A stretch of 64,000 nucleotides of DNA. Source: an uncultured Nioella sp. GTDB lineage: Bacteria > Pseudomonadota > Alphaproteobacteria > Rhodobacterales > Rhodobacteraceae. This document shows positions 54,758 through 62,741 of the stretch, one piece after another. The notes under the pieces were generated by a model. The model ran no database searches, was not told where the DNA came from, and worked only from the letters and a program-made list of their open reading frames with translations. The position numbers were made by a program, and so were the translations under genes. Location: the NCBI GenBank assembly GCA_947495575.1, contig CANLZL010000002.1, positions 1 to 64,000 on the forward strand, written 5' to 3'. Within the stretch, counting starts at the first letter, position 1. Each line of letters starts with the position of its first letter.

Positions 54758-55444
54758 ATGCCAGAAGTTTGCACTGATCTCAAAGTCTTCAATGACTTTG
54801 AGCGTCGCCCCGACTTGCTCGCGAAGTTCGACAAAGTCATTCAAGCCTACTCAGCCGCTGCAATTTTTGCAGATGTTCAGTACCGCACGAACGTAATGGA
54901 CAGCGGCATCAAGCCGGCTTTCCGGTCGAAAGTCACAGGACAAGCCATCACGGTTCAGCTGTCAAAAGGCGACCTCGTGGATCCGCTTCGCGCCCTTGAG
55001 ATGGGCAGCGAAGGTGATGTTATTGTCGTCGATGCAGGTGGTGAAAATACATCTGTCTGCGGCGGTCTGATGGGCGGCTTGGCCCAGAACCGTGGCATCC
55101 GCGGCATGATTGTCGACGGGGCAGGGCGCGATACGGACGAGTTGGAAGATATCAACTGGCCGATCTGGACCCGCTCTATCACGCCGCGCGGAACTCACAC
55201 GATGTTCTCGGGCCGCAAGGAAGAGCTTTCGATTAACGTTCCAATCGCTTGTGGCGGCGTGGTGGTGAACCCCGGTGATTTTATCGTCGCAGACCTGATG
55301 GGTGTTGTCGTTGTTCCGTTGGCGAAGGCGGAAGAGGTCGTTAGGCTCGCTCAAGAACAGGCCGATCGCGAAGAAGAAACCCGAAAATGGGTTGCGAAAG
55401 GCAAGACCGTTGAGGATTTGTTGAATGAATTCGGTCGCATCTGA
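54758..55444 (+). CDS. RraA/HMG-aldolase-family protein
   Basis: A 228-residue protein with the RraA fold: GDVIVVDAGGENTSVCGGLMGGLAQNRGIRGMIVDGAGRDTDEL contains the Arg-Asp metal/substrate pair of 4-carboxy-4-hydroxy-2-oxoadipate aldolases and relatives. True RraA (RNase E inhibitor) proteins are about 160 residues, so this is more likely the enzyme type, perhaps a second aldolase or a decarboxylase. AAAGGAG precedes the ATG. dgoK starts 20 bases before its stop. Confidence 0.85.
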   Translation: MPEVCTDLKVFNDFERRPDLLAKFDKVIQAYSAAAIFADVQYRTNVMDSGIKPAFRSKVTGQAITVQLSKGDLVDPLRALEMGSEGDVIVVDAGGENTSVCGGLMGGLAQNRGIRGMIVDGAGRDTDELEDINWPIWTRSITPRGTHTMFSGRKEELSINVPIACGGVVVNPGDFIVADLMGVVVVPLAKAEEVVRLAQEQADREEETRKWVAKGKTVEDLLNEFGRI

Positions 55445-56339
55445 TCCTGCCCTGATCGGGTTAGATTGGGGGACGTCCTCTTTGAGGGCGTTCCTGATGT
55501 CAGGAGACGGAGAGGTTTTGGAAACCCGCTATGAACCTTCGGGGATTATGTCCGTAGAAGACGGCGCATTTGAAACCGCATTCGAAGGTCTGGTCGGCGA
55601 TTGGCTCGACGGATATGACGTCCCTGTTATGGCTTCTGGTATGATCACTAGCCGCAACGGTTGGCTGGAAACTCCCTACCAGTCCGCACCCGCCGGTCCG
55701 GAGGAATTCGCGAATGCGCTTGTGTCGCTGACCACCTCTTCCGGCGTTACCATCAATTTCATCACGGGCCTCTCGACTGAAAATGATGGCGCTCCGGATG
55801 TGATGCGGGGCGAGGAAACTCAAATTGTGGGCGTTTCGGCGCAGGGCGACGGGGTATTCGTCATGCCCGGCACACACAGCAAATGGGTAACCGTTCAAGA
55901 TGGCCGTATCGAGAATTTCTCGACCTTTATGACCGGCGATGTCTTTGCGGCGCTCAAAAACCATACGATCCTCGGAGCGTTTATAGAAGATGGTCCGGTC
56001 AGCGATAAGGGGTTTCGTCTGGGGGTTTCGGCTGGACTTGATGGTTCAGTGAAATTGCTGGAGCGGCTATTTCATGTCCGTACTCTGCCATTATTCGAAA
56101 AAATCACGAAAGAGCAGACCGGCGACTATCTTTCGGGCCTTTTGATTGGGTCGGAAATTGCTGCAGCGTTGGCCGGAATTCCGGAAACGAAAAAGGTCAC
56201 AATCGTTGCAAATGAAGAACTAACCCACCGGTATGAAGTCGCGCTGGAGATTGCAGGCATCGCGACAGACAGGGCGAGCGCCAACGCCGCCGCAATGGGG
56301 CAATTTGCAATCGCTAAATCCGCTGGAGTTTTGTCATGA
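55425..56339 (+). CDS. dgoK: 2-dehydro-3-deoxygalactonokinase
   Basis: A 304-residue kinase. The ATP/sugar-binding start is IGLDWGTSSLRAFLMSGDGEVLE; ASGMITSRNGWLETPY and GTHSKWVTVQDGRIENFSTFMTGDVFAALKNHTILG are diagnostic for DgoK. It phosphorylates 2-keto-3-deoxygalactonate to the 6-phosphate for the aldolase encoded next. The gene starts within the RraA-like gene (20-base overlap) and overlaps dgoA by four. Confidence 0.93.
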   Translation: MNSVASDPALIGLDWGTSSLRAFLMSGDGEVLETRYEPSGIMSVEDGAFETAFEGLVGDWLDGYDVPVMASGMITSRNGWLETPYQSAPAGPEEFANALVSLTTSSGVTINFITGLSTENDGAPDVMRGEETQIVGVSAQGDGVFVMPGTHSKWVTVQDGRIENFSTFMTGDVFAALKNHTILGAFIEDGPVSDKGFRLGVSAGLDGSVKLLERLFHVRTLPLFEKITKEQTGDYLSGLLIGSEIAAALAGIPETKKVTIVANEELTHRYEVALEIAGIATDRASANAAAMGQFAIAKSAGVLS

Positions 56340-56968
56340 TTTCTTGGAACGAAGCCATAAAGGCAAACCCGCTTATCGCGATTCTACGGGGATTGAACCC
56401 GGATGAAGCCGTGGAAATGGCTCAAGCTCTTTATGACGCTGGCTTTCGCATTGTTGAAGTCCCGCTGAACTCGCCTGAGCCGCTAGTTTCAATCCAGCGC
56501 ATCGCTGATGCGTTGGGCGACAAGATGATCGTTGGGGCAGGGACCGTACTAACCGCGACGCAGGTCGAAGAGGTGGTTGCAGCTGGTGGCCGGGTTATCG
56601 TCTCACCCAATGTCGATGAAGAAGTTGGCAGCCGGTCGGTGGAACTGGATGTAGCGTGGTGCCCGGGCATATTGACCCCAACTGAAGCCTTCAAAGCGCT
56701 TAAATTGGGTGCCTCAGTTCTTAAGATCTTTCCTGCTGAATTGGTTCCACCGAACGTCGTGAAAGCCATGCGTGCGGTGCTTCCACAAGACGCTTTGATT
56801 GCCATCGTAGGCGGAGTTTCACCAGAAACGATTGCAGAATACATCGCGGTTGGTGCCAATGGTTTTGGACTGGGATCCGCGCTTTATAAACCAGGAAAAA
56901 GTTCCGAAGAGGTTGGACGAGCGGCTGAAAACTTCGTCGCCGCCATGACAAAGGCGGCACAGGCATGA
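56336..56968 (+). CDS. dgoA: 2-dehydro-3-deoxy-6-phosphogalactonate aldolase
   Basis: A 210-residue class I aldolase of the KDPG/KDPGal family. Schiff-base lysine K130 in VLKIFPAEL, Glu41 in VEVPLNSPEP, and Arg18 in ILRGLNP. It cuts KDPGal to pyruvate and glyceraldehyde-3-phosphate. Its pairing with dgoK supports the KDPGal assignment over eda. It overlaps dgoK and the next SDR by four bases each. Confidence 0.93.
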   Translation: MISWNEAIKANPLIAILRGLNPDEAVEMAQALYDAGFRIVEVPLNSPEPLVSIQRIADALGDKMIVGAGTVLTATQVEEVVAAGGRVIVSPNVDEEVGSRSVELDVAWCPGILTPTEAFKALKLGASVLKIFPAELVPPNVVKAMRAVLPQDALIAIVGGVSPETIAEYIAVGANGFGLGSALYKPGKSSEEVGRAAENFVAAMTKAAQA

Positions 56969-57669
56969 GCAAAACTGCCGTTGTGATAGGAGGTACGCGA
57001 GGTATCGGTGCTTCCGTCGCAAAGACGCTTCACGACGCAGGTTGGGATGTGATCGCGGCGTCTGCCTCCCAGACAGAAATCGACGCCTTTGATGGGCCTT
57101 CGGAAATTACGCTGGCCTTGGCCGATGTGCGCGACATGAATTCGCTCAACGAATTGTTCGGAGGGCTCGACAGGCTGGATGCTCTTGTCAATTGCGCAGG
57201 CATCCTTCGGCGCGGCCTGGAATATGAAATCGACGTATTCGAAACCGTCATCGACATCAATTTAACAGGCACGATGCGCGCATGTCTGGCAGCACATCCA
57301 CTTTTGTCGCGCGGCGGCGGGTCCATTGTGAACACCGCGTCAATGCTCAGCTATTTTGGCGGGCCCTTAGTTCCGGCCTATTCCGCGTCAAAGGGCGGGG
57401 TGGCACAGCTGACCAAAGCGCTTGCAGGACGTTGGGCAAGTGATGGCATCAGAGTGAACGCAATTGCCCCCGGTTGGATTGCAACCGAAATGACCGAACA
57501 GTTGCAGGCCGATCCATCTCGTAATGACCCGATAATGGCCCGAACCGCTATGGGCCGATGGGGCGAACCAAACGAAGTCGGTGAGCTGGTGGCCTGGCTG
57601 GTGTCAGATGCCGCCAGTTTTGTGACCGGCTCTGTCTATCCCGTCGATGGCGGCTACAGCGCAATGTGA
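56965..57669 (+). CDS. Short-chain dehydrogenase/reductase (second)
   Basis: A 234-residue classical SDR. Cofactor motif GGTRGIG at 9-15, NCAG at 76-79, catalytic Ser126, Tyr139 and Lys143 (YSASK). It ends FVTGSVYPVDGGYSAM. Like the first SDR it probably oxidises a sugar or sugar acid, and the two may act on different carbons or substrates. It overlaps dgoA by four bases, so it is translated with it. Confidence 0.9.
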   Translation: MSKTAVVIGGTRGIGASVAKTLHDAGWDVIAASASQTEIDAFDGPSEITLALADVRDMNSLNELFGGLDRLDALVNCAGILRRGLEYEIDVFETVIDINLTGTMRACLAAHPLLSRGGGSIVNTASMLSYFGGPLVPAYSASKGGVAQLTKALAGRWASDGIRVNAIAPGWIATEMTEQLQADPSRNDPIMARTAMGRWGEPNEVGELVAWLVSDAASFVTGSVYPVDGGYSAM

Positions 57670-57676
57670 GGACCTC

Positions 57677-58204
57677 ATGCCAATCCAAAAGAATGATCAC
57701 GACCCCCGCACACCCTATCAACTTCCATTTCCCAAGGATGCCTTGTCCGAAATCGTCGTCCCTGACGCGGTGCCGGATGATGATCGCATTTGGGTTCCAC
57801 AGGCCGAAAATGTCTGGTTCCGGCCTTTGTGCCTTAATCGGTCGCAAGGCTATTGGATGAACCTTTTGAAGGTCAGAAAAGCCGGGGTGCTTTCGCGCCA
57901 CCGGCATCCTCAAGAGGTGCACGGCTGGGTCCTGAAAGGGCGCTGGCATTATCTGGAACATGATTGGGAAGCGACACCGGGCTCATATGTGTATGAACCC
58001 CCCGGCGAAACACATACGCTTGTTGTGCCAGATGGGGTCGAAGAGATGATCACCTATTTTCAGGTGAACGGCGTGATGTGCTACGTTGACCCCTATGGAG
58101 AAGTCTTGGGCTACGAGGATGTTTTCACCAAGATCGACTTATGCCGCAAACATTATGAAGAGGTCGGCCTTGGTGCCGATTATGTAGATCAGTTCATCCG
58201 TTGA
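57677..58204 (+). CDS. Cupin (2,4'-dihydroxyacetophenone-dioxygenase-like)
   Basis: A 175-residue cupin. The metal site is visible in LSRHRHPQEVHGWVLKG (HxH...H) and EPPGETHTLVVPDG (His). The C-terminal block GYEDVFTKIDLCRKHYEEVGLGADYVDQFIR is typical of the family named after 2,4'-dihydroxyacetophenone dioxygenase. An aromatic substrate is unlikely here; a sugar-acid isomerase or lyase role fits the operon better. It is the last gene of the plus-strand operon, seven bases from the convergent larB end. The start at 57677 follows TGAGGACC. Confidence 0.87.
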   Translation: MPIQKNDHDPRTPYQLPFPKDALSEIVVPDAVPDDDRIWVPQAENVWFRPLCLNRSQGYWMNLLKVRKAGVLSRHRHPQEVHGWVLKGRWHYLEHDWEATPGSYVYEPPGETHTLVVPDGVEEMITYFQVNGVMCYVDPYGEVLGYEDVFTKIDLCRKHYEEVGLGADYVDQFIR

Positions 58205-58211
58205 CCAAAAA

Positions 58212-58895
58212 CTAATCGCCGGGGTGTGCTGCAAGATTTAGCATATTGGCAACGCGTATAGCTGCACAGGCAGCGCCGTACCCGTTGTCGATATTGGTGA
58301 CTGTCAGCCCCGGCGCGCAACTTGCAAGCATGGCGTTCAAAGCGGTCTGACCATGATGGGATGCGCCGTAGCCCGTTGAACACGGAACGCCGATCACCAC
58401 GGACGGAACAAGGCCAGACAAGACAGTCGGAAGCGCGGCATCCATGCCCGCCACGGCCAACACGATCGGTATTTCTGCGATCTCGTCAACACGTGACATC
58501 AGGCGCCAAAGGCCAGCGACACCCACGTCGGAAATAATCAAGCTGGGAATACCGTGAAACGCGAGGGTTGTCTGGGCTTCGGCGACCACTGGCGCATCGG
58601 ACGACCCACCGGAAACGATTGCGACCTTTGGCTTTCCTTCACAATGAGCGTCACTTCCAAGAACTGCAGTGCGGGATACTCCGTCAAATTTGAGATCGCT
58701 CTGAATGTCTTGGGGAAGCGACAGGAATTTATCGTAGGAAATTCTGGTGAACAGGCGCCGCTTTTGAAGCTCAATACTCGATCGAACAATTTGCGTGATC
58801 TGTTCGGGCGATTTTTGTTCGCAGAGCACCGCCTCGTCGACGCCGACCCTCGACCGTCTTTCCTCATCCATAATGATCTCGGCGTTAAGGGTCAT
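58212..58895 (-). CDS. larB: Nickel-pincer cofactor biosynthesis protein LarB
   Basis: A 227-residue protein with the LarB start (RSRVGVDEAVLCEQKSPEQI) and an AIR-carboxylase-like core: VAIVSGGSSDAPVVAEAQTTLAFHG, SDVGVAGLWRL, VLAVAGMDAALPTVLSGLVPSVVIGVPCSTGYG. LarB carboxylates and hydrolyses nicotinic acid adenine dinucleotide to start the NPN cofactor. Its ATG overlaps the larE stop (ATGA). The operon order is gntR-larC-larE-larB. Confidence 0.92.
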   Translation of the reverse strand: MTLNAEIIMDEERRSRVGVDEAVLCEQKSPEQITQIVRSSIELQKRRLFTRISYDKFLSLPQDIQSDLKFDGVSRTAVLGSDAHCEGKPKVAIVSGGSSDAPVVAEAQTTLAFHGIPSLIISDVGVAGLWRLMSRVDEIAEIPIVLAVAGMDAALPTVLSGLVPSVVIGVPCSTGYGASHHGQTALNAMLASCAPGLTVTNIDNGYGAACAAIRVANMLNLAAHPGD

Positions 58896-59671
58896 CTGGG
58901 GCTCCCTACAAAGGCACTGCCTTGCTCGTAAGGTGCCACAGTCACCTGTTCAAATTCTGATCCCAGAGCTTTCTGAGCGGCGATAACGACAGCGGCCGCG
59001 TCCAGTTTCGCTAGGCTATTGGCGTCGATCTCGATCCGATATCCTTCTTGCGAAAGCCGGCAACGCAACGTTTCAACGGAAAAATGATTACGCAGGTTTT
59101 CTTCTGTTCGGTCAATCGCGCCCAAAGCGATTGGATCAATACGGATCCCCGTTGTCACGCGACTGGAAAGGCAGGGAGACGCCGGAAGCGTTGAGATTTC
59201 GCCGAGGCCAATTTCCTTGGCATGCGCGCGTATATCGTTTTTGTCTAAACCAGCCTCGACGAAGGGATGGCGCACACCGTGCTGGCTGGCGGCCCGCAGG
59301 CCCGGGCGGTAGTCGTTTATGTCATCTAGGTTTGTACCAGACAGGATTTGCATTTCCGTATGTGCGGAAATCGTGCCGTAGAGGTTCTGTTTGCAATAAA
59401 AGCAACGGTTTACCGGATTCGCGCGGTAGTCGGAATCTTGAAACTCGCGCGCATCAATCTCGACCAGAGGCCAGTACATTTGCTGTGCCAATCGCCTGAC
59501 CCGATCCGTTGCTTTTTTCGGTACAGCGGGTGAAATCGCATGGAAGACGGTGCTGGTCTTGTCCAATCCACATGCCACAGTCGCAAGTGTCAGGCTATCG
59601 ATGCCACCGCTCACGGCCAGTGCGGCGGGTCCAATCGATTGCAAAATCGCCTCTAGGCTTTGACGTTTCAT
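58892..59671 (-). CDS. larE: Nickel-pincer cofactor biosynthesis protein LarE
   Basis: A 259-residue PP-loop ATPase that adds sulfur to the pyridinium ring system of the NPN precursor. PP-loop SGGIDS is at 21-26. The cysteines C90 and C93 (NRCFYCKQ) together with C167 (ASPCLSSR) form the triad reported for [4Fe-4S]-type LarE, as opposed to the single sacrificial cysteine of Lactobacillus plantarum LarE. ATGA overlaps link it to larC upstream and larB downstream. Confidence 0.92.
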   Translation of the reverse strand: MKRQSLEAILQSIGPAALAVSGGIDSLTLATVACGLDKTSTVFHAISPAVPKKATDRVRRLAQQMYWPLVEIDAREFQDSDYRANPVNRCFYCKQNLYGTISAHTEMQILSGTNLDDINDYRPGLRAASQHGVRHPFVEAGLDKNDIRAHAKEIGLGEISTLPASPCLSSRVTTGIRIDPIALGAIDRTEENLRNHFSVETLRCRLSQEGYRIEIDANSLAKLDAAAVVIAAQKALGSEFEQVTVAPYEQGSAFVGSPR

Positions 59672-60849
59672 GATGTCACCCCTTCCTGCGCAAGTGCCGC
59701 GTCGCGAGATCGTGAAGCCAAGCGCGAACGGCTGGCGCTGTCGTCCGAAAGTCGGTTGATGTCGTCAAATTCGGCCTTGGCCGTAAGTGTTCCGCTGCGA
59801 TTAGCGAGCTTTACGCCTACGCCGTCGACGGTAACCTGATGCCGCTTAAGAATATGCCGGCCCACGAATTGGCTACGTATTCCGAGCGTTGTGGTCTGCG
59901 CAAAGCAAGCCCTTAGGGCGTCGTTCTCTTTGATTGGATCGCACAATACCTGCACGGAAAAGGCATGGCGTCCCTTTTTTCCAATCGTGTTGGAACTCAT
60001 CACATCAATGACGCCGTCGGTATGGCGAAGTGCTTCTATGCCAGCGGCCAAATCTTCTGGCGTTTGATCGTCTACCTCAAAGGCAAGTTTCAGCATTTGC
60101 TCTTTTTGCCAATCGTGGTGAGGGCTTAACGACATTGCCCTCAGGATATTAGGGACACCGTCCAATTTTCTTTCGCCAAACCCCATACCAGAGGCAGTGA
60201 GGTTCATCGGCCTGGATGGCATGCCGCCTTCAGGAGAAAGATGTGCAAGGATTGCAGCGCCCGTTGGCGTGATGCGTTCCCCCGGGACACCATCATCAAA
60301 CACGTCCATTCCAGCCAGCAGAAGTAAGGTGGCCGGCGCAGGAACCGGTAGAACCCCGTGTTGCGAATTGATGCGTCCCGAGCCGATTGGGATTGGTGAC
60401 ATTGACCATGACGACGCGCCGAATGCGTCGATCAGGATGGCGGCGGCAGTAATGTCCAGTATCGAATCTAATGCGCCAACTTCGTGAAAGTCGACCTTTT
60501 CAATTTCGATTGAGTGGACGTGGCCTTCCGCTTTTGCCAACCGTAAAAAAATATCTAGGGCGCGGTCTTTAACCGGTTGGGACAGCCCGGACCGGTTGAT
60601 CATGTCGCGTATTGTGCCGAAATGGGTGTGATTGTGATCGCTAGGGGCCGATGTCAATTTCACAGAAAGCCCAGACCCATTCAGAACGCCATCGCCCCGA
60701 TCTTCCCGACTAAGCGATGCGTCACTGTCCAATCCCAGAAGTGATGGCAGTTCTTTGATAAGAACCTCCTTGGAAGGATCGAGGTCTAGCAGCGCCCCGG
60801 AAAACATATCGCCCGATACGCCGCCCACGATATCTAAGTGAATATGCAT
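59668..60849 (-). CDS. larC: Nickel-pincer cofactor nickel insertion protein LarC
   Basis: A 393-residue protein that inserts nickel into the NPN precursor. It starts HIHLDIVGGVSGDMFSGALLDLDPS; the His-rich HNHTHFGTIRDMI and VHSIEIEKVDFHEVGALDSILDI are metal-type segments. It is one uninterrupted frame, unlike L. plantarum larC1/larC2, where a frameshift is needed. The ATG at 60849 has GGAG nine bases upstream and starts one base after the gntR stop; in-frame codons at 60867 and 60900 lack a ribosome site. Confidence 0.92.
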   Translation of the reverse strand: MHIHLDIVGGVSGDMFSGALLDLDPSKEVLIKELPSLLGLDSDASLSREDRGDGVLNGSGLSVKLTSAPSDHNHTHFGTIRDMINRSGLSQPVKDRALDIFLRLAKAEGHVHSIEIEKVDFHEVGALDSILDITAAAILIDAFGASSWSMSPIPIGSGRINSQHGVLPVPAPATLLLLAGMDVFDDGVPGERITPTGAAILAHLSPEGGMPSRPMNLTASGMGFGERKLDGVPNILRAMSLSPHHDWQKEQMLKLAFEVDDQTPEDLAAGIEALRHTDGVIDVMSSNTIGKKGRHAFSVQVLCDPIKENDALRACFAQTTTLGIRSQFVGRHILKRHQVTVDGVGVKLANRSGTLTAKAEFDDINRLSDDSASRSRLASRSRDAALAQEGVTS

Positions 60850-60850
60850 T

Positions 60851-61537
60851 TCAGTGCGCTCCGGCATCCGCAGCGGGGATGAGCTCTGGATAAACTTCAT
60901 GTCCGCGAAAAATTTGCTTTTTGAGGATCGAGCAGGCGCTGCGAACGTTCCCGGACCGCAGGTGTTCGTAGATTTTCAAATGTTCTTTCAGCGAAAGATC
61001 CGTCCGACTATGGCCGCGTGAAAGATGGGTTCTAATCGTCGCAATTTTGCTCGAGATGGCCTGGTAGGAGGCTTTGAGATAACCGTTGCCTGAATTGGCA
61101 AAGAACGCGTCATGAAAGGCACTATCCAGTTCCAGATAGGCGTGAAAATCCCCTTCGGAATGCGCCTGCTCCATGTTTTCGCAGACTTGACCCAAATCCG
61201 ATATCAGTTGGTCTTCGGCATGTGCCAAGGCCATGTCGATAGCGAGTGTCTCAATTGCATAGCGATAAGCACAAAGCTGGTGAATGCAATCGATCGTAAG
61301 GGTAAATACAAAGCTACCGCGCTGCGAAATGCTGACTACTAAACCTTCTTTCTTGAGAAGCGACAATGCCTCTCGAATCGGCGTCTTGCTGATTCCCAGT
61401 TTTTTCGAGAGCAAAGTCTCGGGTAGCGGATCACCAAGAGCAAACTCTCCTTCAATAATGGCCCGTCGAATAGTGCCAGCGGCCGTGTCGGCAAGTGCGA
61501 TCGGTCGCCGTAACGCCTTAGATTTAAACTCGTTCAC
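60851..61537 (-). CDS. GntR/FadR-family regulator of the lar/TRAP locus
   Basis: A 228-residue FadR-subfamily (FCD) regulator. HTH: GTIRRAIIEGEFALGDPLPETLLSKKLGISKTPIREALSLLKKEGLVV; FCD domain with LELDSAFHDAFFANSG and SLKEHLKIYEHL. It is a clear paralogue of the regulator at 47056-47709 in both domains. The start is GTG at 61537, directly after GGAGGAGAC; the longer ATG frame (61636) would cover the operator. First gene of the lar operon. Confidence 0.9.
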   Translation of the reverse strand: MNEFKSKALRRPIALADTAAGTIRRAIIEGEFALGDPLPETLLSKKLGISKTPIREALSLLKKEGLVVSISQRGSFVFTLTIDCIHQLCAYRYAIETLAIDMALAHAEDQLISDLGQVCENMEQAHSEGDFHAYLELDSAFHDAFFANSGNGYLKASYQAISSKIATIRTHLSRGHSRTDLSLKEHLKIYEHLRSGNVRSACSILKKQIFRGHEVYPELIPAADAGAH

Positions 61538-61598
61538 GGTCGTCTCCTCCAACTCTCGAATAACAGTAACGAATAAATTGTTGTTTGTATATATACGA

Positions 61599-61612
61599 TC
61601 TGATATACCAGA
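61599..61612. promoter_or_regulatory. GntR-type operator between gntR-lar and the TRAP operon
   Basis: TCTGATATACCAGA: arms TCTG and CAGA with a central TATA, 48 bases before the dctP ATG and 62 bases before the gntR GTG. Same motif as at 46906 and 47778. Confidence 0.65.
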
Positions 61613-61659
61613 TGTCACGCTACGAATTGACGACATTTCGAGCTTAATAGGAGGATACC

Positions 61660-62658
61660 ATGCTCAAGAAATTAGCTGTCACCGCCGGGGCAATCGCTGC
61701 CATTGGCCTAGGAACAGCCGCAACCGCAGATACAATCATGCGTATTGGCCACGGTGCCAGCGAAACGTTTCACATGCATCGTGCGTTGTTGCGATTTGAA
61801 GAACTTGTCGAGGCAGGTTCCGATGGAGAGATCGACGTTCAGATTTTTCCTTCGTCGCAAATGGGTCCAGACCGCGAAATGATCGAAGGCGTCCAGACGG
61901 GCGTTTTGGATATGGCGATGCCACCCTCGTCCTTCTTTGCTGGCTGGGATCCGGCGTTTGCTGTGATCGAACTGCCTTATATGTATGCGTCTACCGAAAT
62001 CGCATTCGATGTCCTTAACGGTGAAGCCGGCGACGGCATGCTAGAGCGCCTCGAAGCGCAGGGCCTGACAGGTCTGGGCTGGATGGAACTGGGTGTGCGT
62101 CATGTCACCAATAACATTCGCCCCGTTATTTCGCCTGCCGATCTGGAAGGTGTAAAACTTCGAACAATGCAGGTTCCTGCACATGTGGCCACGTTCTCAT
62201 CGCTTGGTGCAAACCCTACGCCGATGAACTTTGGTGAAGTGTATTCGGCGCTTCAGCAGGGCGTGATTGATGGGCAGGAAAACCCATTGGCGATTATCAC
62301 GTCGCAGCGGTTCTACGAAGTGCAGAGCTACCTTTCGACCACAGGGCACGTGTTTGCGGTTTATATTCCGGTTGTAAGCACCAGCTTCCTCGAAGGTCTT
62401 TCGGACGAGCATCAGCAGTTGATCCGCGACTCCATCGCAGAAGCAACCGTCTACCAGCAAGAGTTGGTAACATCTGAATCAGCAGACCAGTTGGATGTAA
62501 TCCGCGCCGCAGGTGTTGAGGTTTATGAACTGTCCGCCGAAGAGCGTCTGCTATTCGCAGAGCAAACAGAAAGCGTTCGCCTGCAGTACCGCGATGAAGT
62601 TGGTGCCGAAACTTATGACGCTTGGGTCGCTGCGGTTGCAGCTGCCTCGGCGATGTAA
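61660..62658 (+). CDS. TRAP transporter binding protein (DctP-type)
   Basis: A 332-residue periplasmic binding protein with a signal peptide (MLKKLAVTAGAIAAIGLGTAATA, cut before DTIM). The DctP pattern is IMRIGHGASETFHMHRALLRFEELVEAGSDGEIDVQIFPSSQMGPDREMIEGVQTGVLDMAM, then GVKLRTMQVPAHVATFSSLGANPTPMNFGEVYSALQQGVIDGQENPLAI, with the Arg (KLRTM) that binds the carboxylate of organic and sugar acids. So the ligand is probably an acid. AGGAGGATACC precedes the ATG. Confidence 0.93.
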   Translation: MLKKLAVTAGAIAAIGLGTAATADTIMRIGHGASETFHMHRALLRFEELVEAGSDGEIDVQIFPSSQMGPDREMIEGVQTGVLDMAMPPSSFFAGWDPAFAVIELPYMYASTEIAFDVLNGEAGDGMLERLEAQGLTGLGWMELGVRHVTNNIRPVISPADLEGVKLRTMQVPAHVATFSSLGANPTPMNFGEVYSALQQGVIDGQENPLAIITSQRFYEVQSYLSTTGHVFAVYIPVVSTSFLEGLSDEHQQLIRDSIAEATVYQQELVTSESADQLDVIRAAGVEVYELSAEERLLFAEQTESVRLQYRDEVGAETYDAWVAAVAAASAM

Positions 62659-62684
62659 TGCTTCGGATCTGACACGCACTATCT

Positions 62685-62718
62685 GGGCCGACCGCGAAAC
62701 CAATTCATCGGTCGGCCC
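62685..62718 (+). other. Stem-loop between dctP and dctQ
   Basis: GGGCCGACCG pairs perfectly with CGGTCGGCCC over a 14-base loop, 26 bases past the dctP stop. It probably stabilises the dctP mRNA or partly terminates, so that the binding protein is made in excess. Confidence 0.65.
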
Positions 62719-62741
62719 TCGACATTAAAGGGGAGGTCCTA

